Origin: Blattamonas nauphoetae
Lineage: Eukaryota; Preaxostyla; Oxymonadida
Direction of reading: 5' to 3'
NCBI GenBank assembly: GCA_033064195.1
Contig: JARBJD010000138.1
Coordinates: 1-64,000 of the forward strand
Length of the DNA: 64,000 nucleotides
Below, in pieces: positions 23,123 to 34,639 of the stretch (its first letter is position 1; every line of letters begins with the position of its first letter). The notes beneath the pieces are model-generated. The model did not search any database and was not told the DNA's origin. It worked only from the letters and a program-made list of their open reading frames with translations. Both the position numbers and the translations under genes were made by a program.

Positions 23123-24320
23123 CTAGTGGGAAGGGAGGAGTGATCTTTGTGAAAGGGACGAGCTGTTCCCAGAATCCTCTCGCTCTGGCCGCCTCTCGTT
23201 TTGAGGATAACACAGCCGCGTTTGGGAATGATGTGTTCGTCGAGGCGTCGGTGCTGGGAGAGGCGGACCAGATCTTCTGTCGAACTGTGAGGGCTGCTCG
23301 TACAGTCGTGTTACTCACCTCGAAATTGAGAACCACAATGAAGATGCCGACGAACTCGTCCGAATCTCGAACTTCCTTCCATTCCCAACGCTGTTCATCA
23401 ATGATACATTCATGGTCTTTGACGCTCCTGCGTGCAAGTGGACGGACAAAGGCTGCAAGACCCTCATCTATGCGCTCCCCTTCCTTCAGTGAGAACAACC
23501 CCTGTTGTCTAGGATAAACACGATCTGATCTATTCCGGAAGCAAGTCAGCGACGTCTGTTTACTCGCTGTCTCTCTCGGCGGCGGAGAGTGTGGAGGGAG
23601 TGGTGTTCACGATTAACGATGGATCGAGGTTGACTGTCGAGTGGATCAAGTTCTCATTGCCTCCACTTCACTTGAACTCCGTCTCGTTCTCGCCCTCTCT
23701 CACCACATCAACTGCAACTCTCTCTGCCCCTCTCGTTCACTTCGCCCCGACGCCGTCCGATGGGAATCTGTTGGGATCTGGTTCGTGCGATATTCCGGAC
23801 TGTTCACTTTCCAATCTCAGTTTTGTGGGAACAACGATGTTTGAGATCGAAACGAGTGGCCGCGTGAGATTTCTTCTTGAATCGACCAGTCTGGTGACAA
23901 CAGATTTGGAAGAAGGGAAGTTCGTTTCTGTGAAGGGCCAGTTCTTCAAACAGCAGATCCAGCCCTCGCTTTGGCATCCCAACCCGACGCCCGCAGACAT
24001 CGCCTATTTCGTTGGAGAGGACATTTCGATGGACGTGGGTGACAAGTGGAAAAACAACTCACTTGTGTATTGGCTGATCTCTCCTTCGTTGGAGATTCGA
24101 ATTGGGACCGGTGAGAATGCTGTTGATCATCCGAATTGTGGATCGTCGACTTTCCAATGCACGACTCTGGATTCTGCGTTCCGATCGGCTGAACTCAACG
24201 AGATCTCCACACTCACTGTTTTGACATCAATCTCCTTCTCATCGACACTGCTGGCAGCTTCGCCATCGTCAGCGGAAATGCGAGAAGTCGTGTTTGACGA
24301 GAGTGGATCGGTCGAAGTTT
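23123..24320 (+). pseudogene. Beta-helix surface gene, middle part, between E1 and E2
   Basis: Right of E1, coding resumes as GKGGVIFVKGTSC ... GNDVFVEAS, a typical beta-helix rung. The frame then changes (~23290-23590), and a 250-codon frame runs from 23591 (VEGVVFTINDGSRLTV region) through a module with CDIPDCSLSNLSF and a second with CGSSTFQCTTLDSAFRSA, ending at VVFDESGSVEV where E2 is inserted. These are the same domain types as in the 16.4-18.4 kb segment, which supports a single interrupted gene. Confidence 0.7.
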
Positions 24321-27003
24321 GTAACAAACCGAGGTTCCTCTGATAATGAGAAGTGGTCCGAAGTAAGGGATTCGGTCCAAATAGGACCAATGAGAACAAG
24401 AACACTTCAAAACTTAGAAGATTCTGGTCACCTTACATTTTCCAATCATCAGGGCGAACCCATGAAGAAAGGGTCTGTCGCAATGCGACGAAAGAGGAAA
24501 CAAAAACTATTGTATGCTTGCAACAGAAAATCCCCAACGGAGAGCAAAAAACTGTTGCAAGTCTTCGTAAAGAGAGTTCCAAAGGGAACATGGAAACTGG
24601 CCCCCTGCCCCTCGCGGCTTGTGGTAGCAGGTCATCAAGAGGAACCTCGGTTTGTTACAAGCACCGCCCTTACCAGTAGGTGCTGTTCAAACCTCGGTCC
24701 CTCTGATAATGAGACTTGAAAGGAACAGATGGAAACAAGAGATAGATGAGCTGAAAAGAAAAAGCATCCATTGTCTTGGGTTTCACTCTTTGGACCATGC
24801 TCGTTAGAGTGACCGTGACTCCGATCGGCATCATTAGAAATCGTGTGTATCTCATCTTTGCTCTCAATGAAGGTCTGGGCGGCAGCAACTGATACTTGAG
24901 TTGCCGCGCATGTCCTCTCGGGTTCTATTCTCATCTCCTTCCTTCGCAGATTGCTATCGTTTGAGACGTTCTGTTGAACCCGGTCATCTTCATGATGAAT
25001 TGACATATCAGTGTCTGGTGACGTGATCGACAGTGTGCTGTCGTGGTTACCGAGTTTAATTTCCCCCGATTTACGTCGATAATGCCACAGTGCTGATAAA
25101 TGTGAATCGCACTTGTGCGATGATTCCAGAAATAGATTTGGATTGTATAAGGCTCGACAGTGCGATAGCGAACTGTCGGAGGTATCATCATCTTGGAGCA
25201 GTGTACATGGGCGAGAGAAACGGAGTAATCAGTCGTAAACTCCTGGATGAGCTGGGATAAACGTTCTGCAAAATATGAGATCGAGTACTTTGAGGAGACT
25301 TCACCATAAGACGTAAAGAAGGACGAAATAATGATCCGGTTGTCGACTGAGTGTCGCAATGGCAATCTTGTCGGACTCAGCGGGGTCTAAGTGCGAACAA
25401 CGGAGTCCATTATCTGGTTGAGCCGGGGATCCACAAGGAAGGGATTGCGTCGTCCCATTTCCGATGGCTTTTAAAGAATCTTAACTGATATTGCCATTTT
25501 TGCCGTCTCCAGTCTGTTTACCTCATCGAAGAGAGGCAAGATCCTGTGAAGAAATGCGTTCGTATTATACGCTGATTTAGTAGTCCCTTTCCAGCGAAGA
25601 TCGTTTAGGTCGGTCCACAACCCGTATAGCGCAACGTTAAGACCACTAGATGCCCCTCGCTTGACGGTATTGCGAGTTCTGAACCCCTGCTTGGAACGAG
25701 ACGATCGGGATATTCAAAGAGTTAATTCTCATTTTTCGGATAATAAACGACCGATTGCTGATTTCTCCTGTTGTTGAGAGGCACTGCTTATCCGCAGGGT
25801 CTGTCAGATCGCTTCGCTGTGAAACCTGTAAGATCGGTGTTGATTCTTCTGGAGTCTTCGGTAATCGAACATAAACCGGACGTGGTATTTAGTAGTATCG
25901 ATATCGTCGTATCCCTCTCCGCAGGACGATCGTCAGCAAATAAAAGTCCTGATTCCGAAGTGCGGCGAAGGACTCATGGTTCGGACAGATGTGGTGATGA
26001 TTCTGCTCGAGTTGGGGCGCTTGTGCCCTCTTTCATTCTTTGTCGATTCCGGCATGTTTCCGTCTTTAACAAGGAGTTCTTATGTTTCGAGATGTCTCGA
26101 TTGTTCTCACCCCAGTCTGTCATGGGCTAAGAGTGTAAACAGTCTCAGCGCTTGTCTCTGGACGTTTAGTGCAATTGTAAGGGGTGTTAGGTGCTCAAAG
26201 AGCCGAATCAGGATATTCTGCACCGCCAGAAAAAGTTGGTGTTGCAGGAGGCATTTGTCCTGCAATCGCCAACGTCGGATTGGATTTGTCCGCCCTTCGT
26301 CATTAACAGGATGCCCTTTGTCTCGTTTGTTTTGCTTGGAGCAGGGAATTTGGATTGATAATCATGGACTGTGTCCGATGCTGTGTCCGGCCGATAAGAG
26401 CACGCCGAAGTTTCGGAGTTGAGTGCTACTGTTTTGTACTGATAATATCTTCAAGCCTTCCTCCTCTGAATGTATTTCGAACGCCTTTGAGAAATATCGG
26501 ACTACCACTTTGTCCACTCGTCAATTCTTGCGAGCCTGGAAAGTACTATATTCTTTACCCAGAAGGAACAAATATTCTGGTGAATGGAAGCTGGTACTTC
26601 GTCAGAAGAGATACTTGTCGATTCTGAAGAGGTAGTGGGATCGTAATCCAAGTCGTCGCCCCAAGTGTTGGCGCTTCAAGCTTTGACTCCCTTGTAGGAA
26701 AATAGTTCATATATGATGAGCGCAAGTAAAGTGTCGGGGGAGAGAAACGTGATATGACGACTGAAGATGTGGAATCTTCGATTCATTCGTGAGAAGAAGG
26801 CGCGCTGATTCTTCGCCTTGTTGAGAATGTATGATTAGTTGAAGAAGGTCTCGTGAAATTTCGATAAAGGCGATCGAAAAGGAGGAAGGAGATATCTGAA
26901 GTGTTCATAATCATTGTGTTCAATTTGGACCGAATCCCTTACTTCGGACCACTTCTCATTATCAGAGGGACCGAGGTTTGAACAGCACCTACTGGTAAGG
27001 GCG
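24321..27003. mobile_element. Foldback element E2 (2.68 kb)
   Basis: The left end carries a snapback: gtaacaaaccgaggttcctc at 24321 is mirrored ending at 24658 (338 bp in all). A terminal hairpin AGCACC-N13-GGTGCT follows, then a second copy of the terminal sequence. The right end (~26940-27003) is the inverted terminal repeat, ~55 bp, ending in the same hairpin. Host coding SGSVEV on the left meets LRIPCQSAALF on the right. A motif accgtgactcc ~140 bp inside the hairpin is shared with E5 and, in diverged form, with E1 and E3. No recognisable genes are inside. Confidence 0.75.
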
Positions 27004-27246
27004 GTGCTTCGAATTCCGTGTCAGTCAGCGGCTCTGTTTGTGGTTGAGGAAGGAGAGCTCTCTTTCTCAATGTGTGAGATCGGATCCGACGACATTTCAT
27101 CCTCCATTTTCTCTTTATTTTGTTCTTTTCTTCTCCTATATTGTCTCTCGTTTTCCATATTGTCAATCTCTGCATACTTCTTCTGTGATATCGTTCGTCA
27201 CGCATTTGTCATCGCTACTGACCCACCACATCTCCTCCACCGTTGA
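27004..27246 (+). pseudogene. Beta-helix surface gene, fragment right of E2
   Basis: The open frame reads LRIPCQSAALFVVEEGELSF and resembles the start of a beta-helix module that follows an SGSVEV-type strand. After ~27 codons it turns into low-complexity hydrophobic sequence and stops at 27246. No further rungs are found downstream, so the gene is truncated here. Confidence 0.5.
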
Positions 27247-27300
27247 ATGCCTGATACTCATTTCTTTCCCCTCTTACTTCCTGTTCCGCCCAGTTCCCCC

Positions 27301-27474
27301 AGTTCATGACCAACGAAAGCAGTCTTTTCGTGTTCGAAGTGCTGACCAAGATCGCGACTCAACCCCACCTCGCACAACTGCAGAGCATGTTTCGAACAGC
27401 TCCGATGAAGACTGTTGATACTGCTGCCGTGGTGGGCAGAGGTGGTGGAATGGAAGTGACACCACCCGGTTGAG
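27301..27474 (+). CDS. Short open frame of unknown identity
   Basis: A 57-codon open stretch from near 27304 to TGA 27474 begins QFMTNESSLFVFEVL and ends GGGMEVTPPG. It could be a remnant of the surface gene's cytoplasmic tail or chance. No family is recognised and the surrounding kilobase lacks other candidates. Confidence 0.2.
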
Positions 27475-27479
27475 GAGAG

Positions 27480-28383
27480 AAGAGTTCACTCAGATTCTTT
27501 ATGCTTCGGAACAGGTTCCACCAGTGAGTGATTAATCACGAATACATTTTTCCTATCGTTTTGATTGGTATTTTTCATGTTTCAATTAGCAAACCAGAAC
27601 ATGAATATCAGCTTCCTGGTCAATTTCTCGTTCATTGTAAGTAATTGTCGAACCTGTTGAGATCTGACCCTTAGATGAATTGGGGACTGACACTGACTGG
27701 CACTTTTGGCCGGTCAGACAAGCCTACATTTTACACCTCTGCTCGAGAGTGGGCTTCCCAACAATCTCTCATTGTCAAAAGAAAAAGAAATTGATAAAGA
27801 ATCATGTGAGAAATCAAGAGAACCCGGAGTTCTTCAGGTGTGGAAACAAAACCGAAAAAGTCTTTTGTTCTCACACATTGCTCCAAATGTGAGAAAGCTT
27901 CCACACAAACCAGCCACACTCCGACCATTTCAGAGTGAGACAAGCAGGCAGAAGCGGAGCTAGTGAGTGTCTGATGAGACATGCGAGATGACAAACGAAC
28001 GAGTGACGATGAAAATGAAGAGTGTGATCCGACGACAGTATGAGAACCACAAAGGAAGAGAGTCACTCCGAGCAAAAGTTGTGGTGATGGAAAGAAGAGA
28101 GATAAATATGAAAGGAAGACATGATACATTCGATGAGATGAGTGTGGTGACTGTTTTCGACTGTCGCTGATTTCGATAGTGACGTGGTTACAAGAAAAGT
28201 CATCGAAGAACCAGCGAAAATGGAGTTCGAATAGAATGGTAAGGTGATACGAGAGATGGAGAGGGCGTGTTTGTGAGTTCTCATGTGGTGAGCGCAAAAG
28301 AAGACAACAAAGAAAAGGTGTGATGAGTGAAGTGAACTCGACTTGAGTATTTAGGTTGATTGTTCATTTCGTTGTGAGACAGA
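27480..28383. other. 3' region without a convincing gene
   Basis: The largest frame here is a 188-codon minus-strand stretch lacking domain signals. The last ~100 bases (28281-28383) would have encoded the original C-terminal tail of the neighbouring pseudokinase gene before the pogo-like insertion: reading across the TA site gives YLSHNEMNNQ..., ending at TGA 28281. Confidence 0.5.
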
Positions 28384-28583
28384 TATAGTCTGGACAAAAC
28401 CCGATACTTTGATAAAACCCGATACTGTTTCGGTGTTGATCTAGACACATCATTTATTTTTGGGCTTCTATCTCCCGTTTTACGAAACATGTTGGATTCA
28501 AAATAGGTCATAACTGGAGAATACATGAAAATGAAGTGAATTAAATAGATTACGTACAATATTGATACTTGCCTGCGATAGAT

Positions 28584-30212
28584 TCAGGATTCTTGTTCAT
28601 CATCATCACGCACCATCTCACGCCGATTGATCCTTCTCCGAGGTTCGGGACACGCTCCCTCACTTTCAGATCGGGAGTGGCTTCGACGTCGACGTGGACT
28701 TGTTCGTCCCCTCAGGATACTTGAGTGAGAATCTCGAGAATGATGTTCGCGACGAACTGCAAAATCCGTTATGAGTGTCTGTTTCCGTCCAGGTAATTTT
28801 GCTGAGTCATGAAAAGTTGTCAACAGTGCTCCGTGATTAGTTACGACCTCATCGGGAGGTAGAAACGAACTTGGCTTCATGTTGAGATTGGTTCGAGTGC
28901 GAAATTCTTCAAGAAAGGAAATATCAATTTGAGGACAAAATCTTTTCAGATTGTGCACAGCCGCTTCGAGCGAAATTGGATAGCAGCCACATCGATTGAA
29001 AGAGGCCAAAATTGAAGAAGATTTAAACGCTTCTCTCAGAGCGTCTGGAAGTGAGTTCGCAAGATTCGTGCGATATTCGACTATGCTCGACGTCGATGGA
29101 GGAACAAATAATCTTTTGAGTTGTTGCTTCAGATTCGAGAAAACAAATTGATCACACACCTGAAGAATGTGCGAGGTGTGAGATGGGTAGAGGAGTATGT
29201 GGATGTGGTTTTGTTGACATAGAGAAATGATTTCTGGATTTCGCCTTGTCAGATGCCCATCCATCAATAGGAGTGCATTCCGATTGGTCTTATGGATTTG
29301 TTGCCGAAATGCGACGATTTCTGGAAGGATGTGATTTGACATAATTTCGATGTATGTTTTCGTATTCATCCATCCTGATTCGTTGTATTCGACGTGAATG
29401 TGCTGTTGTGGAAATTTTTCGAATTCTTTGACAGGTAGCTTGGACGGCCATAGTAAAATTGGATCAAGATGGATTCCAGTGGAATTGACCGTTCCAACGA
29501 GTGTTGCATTTTGTACGCGAGAAGCTGAAGGAATTGGAGGACATTTTTCGCCAGCAAAGTAAAGGACCAAAGAAGAATTGTCTTCTCCGATCCGGAGAGA
29601 TGATTCGTCCAAGTTGAAAATCAAGTCTTCATGGATGTTTTCCAATCTCACAGTACTCTCCAGCAGTTCGTACCAACCGACAATGTTAGCAAGGGTGGAT
29701 GCTTTCAATCGGTCTGGGTCAAAATATCCGGGTTTCATAGAGTCGAGGAGTGAATGACGTTTTAGGAATGCGTTGACATTCCACATACTCAATGACGGGT
29801 GATCAGGATTGAATCTAGGACTCTTTGAATATATGCGATTCATCTAAAAACGGAAAAAAAGTGAAAAAAATAAAACTTCTTGGAGGATCTCCGCTTTTTT
29901 CATCGGTTTTTTCTCGGCGATCTTGGTCAGAATTTTATCATATAACTCACTTTCGTCTTGAGTTGTCAATAGTGTTGGTCTTCCATCTTTTCCTGGTGGG
30001 CGATTTTCTTTTTCCGCTCTCCTTCCTCTCTTTAGTGCCGCTTCGCTGTTGACTCCGGCTTGGACGAGAGTATCAAGCGTTTCGTTCTGTTCAGCATAAA
30101 TCTTTAATCCTCTTTCCACGCGAGATGGAAGTGATCTGATGTCACTTCCACTCATGAGATGTGAAACATCTCGTGGTGAAAGTGGAGGCGAGATCGGGCT
30201 GTCCTTTTCCAT
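28584..30212 (-). CDS. Pogo/Tigger-like DDE transposase with a 33-nt intron
   Basis: Exon 1 runs from ATG 30212 (MEKDSPISPP) to 29877, ~112 codons. It includes a Lys/Arg-rich region and the start of a helix-turn-helix (DKILTKIAEKKPMKKAEILQE). A 33-nt intron (29844-29876, GTTTTA...TTTTTAG) with an in-frame stop splits the gene. Exon 2 (29843-28584, 419 codons) completes the DNA-binding part (HPSLSMWNVNAFLKRHSLL) and holds the DDE_1-type catalytic core: first Asp in FNLDES, second in LLMDGHLTR, third in LQVCDQFVF, with the family's HTSHILQ context. The C-terminus is Arg/Ser-rich. Spliced length ~531 residues is normal for pogo-like transposases. The protein would cut and rejoin DNA at the element's TIRs. 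Confidence 0.88.
29844..29876 (-). other. 33-nt spliceosomal intron in the transposase gene
   Basis: On the minus strand it begins GTTTTATTT, is pyrimidine-rich and ends TTTTTAG. It contains an in-frame stop. Removing it joins AEILQE to MNRIYSKS in frame across the helix-turn-helix region. The length is a multiple of three. Confidence 0.7.
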
Positions 30213-30433
30213 TGTTGTGGGTCTGATCACATTTCACTTCATCAACATTCACAATTTCCAGTTCTGGTTTTCAAATGATGATTGTTTATTACTCATTCTT
30301 CAACTTGAAAACAAATTGATGAAATGATGAAAAGTGATTGTGGAGGAAATGTCATCTACAAAAAAATGATGGACACCAGCGGTACCACGGAGGGTATCGG
30401 GTTAAATCAAAGTATCGGGTTTTGTCCTGACTA

Positions 30434-33321
30434 TAGTTCGATTCTTCTGGGTGAGAAGAGAGGAACTCCCCAATCTCCGAAAGTGAAGGGCGTTGCTCTG
30501 GATTAGCCGACATGCACTGAAGGATCAGAGCAATGAACTCCTCGTTCTGAAGTGATTCCATTTTAGGTCCAATTCCAGTCGCTGATTGGCGTTGAGCATT
30601 CACAGCATCCAGTTCCCCAAACGGCACCTGACCAGTCTCAATCTCCCACAAGACCAGGCCAAGACTAAAAACTGCCGCTTTGTGCCCATCAACCTGTCCT
30701 CCCTTCGAAGCTACAACTTCAGGTGCTCGCAATCGAAGACCATCCATTCCGGACTTGTCTGTTTGTTCATTCTCATTTCCTTCCAACTTTGGGAGTGTTT
30801 GAGGATTCTGAGTTTGTGTTTGCGCGGCTTCCTGTTCTGCTTCTTCCGACGTCATTTTCAGTTTCAGTTGAACATTTCCAGCTGTGTCAATCAGAATCCA
30901 GTGAGACGACAGTCGAGTCAGAACATCACTTGTTTGTCGGTTCGCCAGAACTGCTTTCAGTCCATTCACGAGTTGAATTCCAAGCGCTCGCTTTGGTATA
31001 TCTCTCTTCTCATTGTGCAGCACCGAATACAGCGTTGTGGAGGCTCCTGCAAGCGACACTTCGAACCCTCCACTGCACGCCATCACTTCCACAAGATCTC
31101 GTTTCGTCTCGCAAATAGACATCACTTCATGAGACGATGGATTCAGGTTGGTTGGTTCGGCATTCGACGAGTTGAAGGCAGCGTGGCTCCTTCCATCCGT
31201 GTGGAGCACATTCTTCGTCTCGGCATCGGCCACGACTTCGACCTTTTCTTCAAACTCGACCTGCTCCTGGGCTTCCATCTCTTTCTGTGCTGGTGAAGCA
31301 TTCTTCTTCGGTCGTCGGCGGAGCAGAACGATAATGATGACGACGATGAGTGCAACCAGCAGACACACAACAAGCGGAATCAGCCAGCTCAGCAGCGTCT
31401 TCATTTCCTGGGGCAGTTGAGATTTCTTTGGATCCTCTGGTTCGGGCTCTTCCGGACGAACATAGGATGATGTTGGGATGTGGAAGGTGATCACGTCGTT
31501 CATGAACACAACCGAGGAATCTGTTCCAGGAGTTGGAACAATCGATTTGATTGTGTATGTCGTGTTGTGTGTGAGGAGTCTTTCGTCCCCAACCACAATC
31601 ATCTCTGACGATTTCCCAGTCTTTGCGCTTTCATTCAGTTCCACTGTGATCGTCACATCCTTTCCTTCCTCTTCCACAACAAAGTCGTACGAGCCTTCGA
31701 CAGGTTTGTCGAAGTGGATGAAGATTACAGCGACTCGATCGTCTGCTCTGATGAGGTGGGCTGCATTCGATGAATTGGCTTCTCTCCACTTTCAACGGTG
31801 CTTCATCATATGCACGCCACCTCCACGTGTGACTGCTTTGCAGTCTGCGATGACACAATCAACCAGTTGGAACTGATATTGCACTTGGCCGTTCCAGAGG
31901 AGACCGCCCAATCTGAGTGCTCCTCCCGTCGACGATTCGCCAGTTGTCGAGCAGTGCTCGAAGCGACACAGATTGATGAGAGTGGCATCCAAAACAGAAA
32001 CGAACATCGCTCCTCCATTCTGGCTCGCTGAGCAGGATGTGAAGTTCGACGAGTTGGCTGTGAAACACACGCGGTTGAACTGACCGGGGTAAAGGACATA
32101 CACAGCCCCGGCTTCTTCGGAAGATGACGCTATGCCAGAGAATGTGCATGATTGGACAGACATGGCGCCGCGGTACATGTAAAAGGTGAGTGGGCGAGCA
32201 GATGGATAGTTGTCTCCAGAGAAGCGGCAGTGTGAGAAGATGATGGAGGTTGTCTCGTCTGAGTCACCGTCGGTGATATCGAAGTAATACACTTTGGTTT
32301 CAACGTATGCTTCCGTGGATTCATCAGGAAGAGTGACTGTGCCTTGTGGGGGGTCGGCGTTGGGGGAGGGGAGGAGGGAGGAGAAGGAAGAATTCGAGCA
32401 CAAAACGGAGCCTCCGTTGTTCACGTCTCGAATCGTCGATCCCGACAAATGTGAACTTGTCAGCGACACAACACATCCCAACATCTTCTGATTCAAATGT
32501 GGAAGGCGTGGCTGGCAGGAAGAGTCAATTGAGCTCACGTTCACGAATGAGCAACTAATCAGCGATGACGAGATTCTTCCATTCTCTTCATTCCTCTTTC
32601 GAGGTGTTAGTGTCAGCGAGAGACCAATTCCGTCTATTTCCATAATCCTCGTGGAGTCAAATGAGCATCCAACAATCGATACTGAAACTGAGGCTCCAAG
32701 ATCTGCAAATGCTGATGTTTCAACTAAACCACGCATCTCCCCAATATCACTCCACATCCAGCTGTTCTGAACCACAACTGAAGATGAAGTTCCTGATTCC
32801 TCCAATGTCGATGGAGAAATCAGAATCGGGCTTGTCCAAGATGAGAGTTCAATTTTGCTTTCAGAAATCGTCAGCATGCTGCTTGATACAATTGCCAGTT
32901 TGGTTGTTCTTGCTTCGTTCGTCTGCTGTCTTCCTTCTTCCGAATTGTCGATGAGTGAAAAGTGGATTGATTTCAACGACAATGTTGAGTTGGTCAATGA
33001 GAACATGCAATTTCCAAAGTCCTGTTTCCTTCTTTCATCGGCATTCCTTTCATCGTCTGACTTAGACGAAGCGATCAGGACAGTCTTCAGATTGCCATTT
33101 TCGTTCGGTGGTTCCCCTGTCAGTTCCATCAATCTGTGATCAATATCAATGCTGTTCGCAAGGTATATTCCTTCTGTCAACGAGATAGACAAAGTGTCAC
33201 CGGGCTTAGAGTTGGAAAAGTCTGAGTTGGTGTTCAGAACAGAGGAGAGATGAATAGGCGTGATGGGCGAGCTTAAACAGGTTTCCACTTCAGTAAGAAG
33301 AAGCAATAAACAATTGATCAT
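30434..33321 (-). CDS. Surface pseudokinase protein, second copy, with one in-frame TGA and a transposon-altered C-terminus
   Basis: Starts at ATG 33321 with a hydrophobic leader (MINCLLLLLTEVETCLSS). The first ~500 residues are beta-helix-like (NNGGSVLCSNSSF, SASQNGGAMF, STGGALRL, TRGGGVHM). One TGA at 31792-31794 follows HMMKHR, and the same frame continues as KWREANSSNAAHLIRADD into an Ig-like module (VEGSYDFVV, LLTHNTTYTI). A TM helix follows (LLSWLIPLVVCLLVALIVVIIIVLL), then a cytoplasmic tail ending in a kinase C-lobe (LRAPEVVASKGG, VFSLGLVLWEIETG, RPSLSEIG). HRD/DFG-type catalytic residues are absent. The pogo-like element is inserted after SHPEESN, replacing the original tail by ~20 element-encoded codons to a stop at 30352. 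The TGA may be a nonsense mutation, read-through or a sequence error. Confidence 0.75.
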
Positions 33322-33454
33322 GATTATTCTTCAAATGAATGTTCAAAAATGCTTCTACAGACAAGAGATCGTTCAAAGATGACCCATTATTCCAACCTTT
33401 TGCTCTCTTTTCTCGAATTTAAAATCCTTCCGATCACAAACTATTGATTTCCTG
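33322..33454. promoter_or_regulatory. Divergent promoter region of the second surface gene pair
   Basis: 133 bp separate ATG 33321 (minus) and ATG 33455 (plus). The AT-rich stretch caatgaatgttcaaaaa lies mid-way. No element is confidently identified. The arrangement copies the pair at 14979/15053, which suggests the two genes duplicated as a unit. Confidence 0.45.
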
Positions 33455-34639
33455 ATGATTCCGATCTCTTTCATCACGCTATTCACCTTCGTTCTGGGAA
33501 CACACGTACATCCAATTCATTCCTCAACTGAGTTCAATTTGGACACCCTAATCAAACCGTCATTCCTCATTGAATCGAGCAACACTTCTCAATATATCTC
33601 ACTTCCGGATGGTGTTGTGCACTCTACTAATTATCCACTTACTTCATCAAGCTTCGTGTTGAAAGGAAAACACCAAACAATTCTCCAATATCTGTATGAA
33701 ACCCGTAACCAAAAGATTCTGCTCACAAAAGAAGGATTTCCACCTCTATCAAATGAAGTCAACAGCCTTTTCAATCTTCACAACTCATCACTGTCGGTTC
33801 AGCGTCTCGTCATGGACTTGTCATCCGATTCTGCGAATCAGGACGTCAGATGTGCCGTCATTGTTTCATCGACTATTCTCGTCTCATTTTGCGAGTTTTT
33901 CTGGACGGATGTAAACTCAATATTCGTTCTCCGATCCAGTTCTCCCTCCGCCCAAACCTCGTCGTCGATCACATTGGATTGGTGCACACTGACCAATACA
34001 ATGCATCATCTGACGGCAATTGTGGAGGATATGCGGAAAAACAGCGCAGCAGATGCTTTCAATTTCCACATGCTTGGAACGACAATCGCGAACTTGAAAG
34101 TGGTTGGGGCAGATGGTGTTTGTGTGTCGCAGACCAACCATTGCAACAACCTCTGCTCTTTTGAGGGCATCTCGACGACGGTTTCAGAAATGCGAATTGT
34201 GAACGTGTCATCGCAACCTGGGGAAATGAAACAAGCGTCGTCTCTGTTTTCGCAGAGAATGGTTGGAAGCCACATTTGGGGAAGCAACAACCATCTTTCG
34301 GGAAGTCTGCTGCGAGATGTGAATGGAGGAGGGTCATTTCTTTGTTCCAACTGTACATTCGACTGGTGTCACACGACGTCCTCCGAACGACCGTCGATCG
34401 TCCGCAGCACTTTCCCAGCCACCCAAAGCCACTCATTCCCATCCATTCACAGCATCTCCAACCAACCCGAGGCTGAGAGCGATCCAGATGATCCATATAC
34501 CGAGCAAACGTTTGATGGTGTTGATCGTTTGACTATCACTGATGTTGCAGTCACATTCACCATAGTTATTCGACTTTTTGGTGAGCTAGTGTTCAAAAAC
34601 TGTGTAAGAAATGCGAGAAACTGGTTTGTGAAGTGGTGA
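33455..34639 (+). CDS. Beta-helix surface protein, paralogue of the 15.05-kb gene, probably truncated
   Basis: Starts at ATG 33455 with signal peptide MIPISFITLFTFVLGTH. It aligns along its length with the 15.05-kb gene: LPDGVVHS/LPNAVVHS, SSSITLDWCTL, IANLKVVGADGV, VSEMRIVNVSSQPG, IWGSNNHLSGSLLRDVNG. Unlike that copy it keeps one frame and the middle block absent there. After NGGGSFLCSNCTF homology fades into Ser/Pro-rich sequence, and the frame ends at TGA 34637 after 394 codons, with no transmembrane helix. A full-length relative should continue with many rungs, so this is a truncated gene or a short secreted product. The same frame continues after the TGA. Confidence 0.75.
   Translation: MIPISFITLFTFVLGTHVHPIHSSTEFNLDTLIKPSFLIESSNTSQYISLPDGVVHSTNYPLTSSSFVLKGKHQTILQYLYETRNQKILLTKEGFPPLSNEVNSLFNLHNSSLSVQRLVMDLSSDSANQDVRCAVIVSSTILVSFCEFFWTDVNSIFVLRSSSPSAQTSSSITLDWCTLTNTMHHLTAIVEDMRKNSAADAFNFHMLGTTIANLKVVGADGVCVSQTNHCNNLCSFEGISTTVSEMRIVNVSSQPGEMKQASSLFSQRMVGSHIWGSNNHLSGSLLRDVNGGGSFLCSNCTFDWCHTTSSERPSIVRSTFPATQSHSFPSIHSISNQPEAESDPDDPYTEQTFDGVDRLTITDVAVTFTIVIRLFGELVFKNCVRNARNWFVKW

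Larger units (their letters stand above)
28386..30433 (-). mobile_element. Pogo-like (Tc1/mariner superfamily) DNA transposon, apparently complete
   Basis: The element starts TAGTCTGGACAAAACCC and ends with the mirror of TAGTCAGGACAAAACCC. The inverted repeats are ~42 bp, continuing through CGATACTTTGAT. It is flanked by TA, the target duplication of this superfamily. It carries one transposase gene on the minus strand and nothing else. It lies in the last codons of the surface pseudokinase gene to its right. Intact ends, an open transposase and near-matching repeats indicate a young insertion. Confidence 0.88.
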
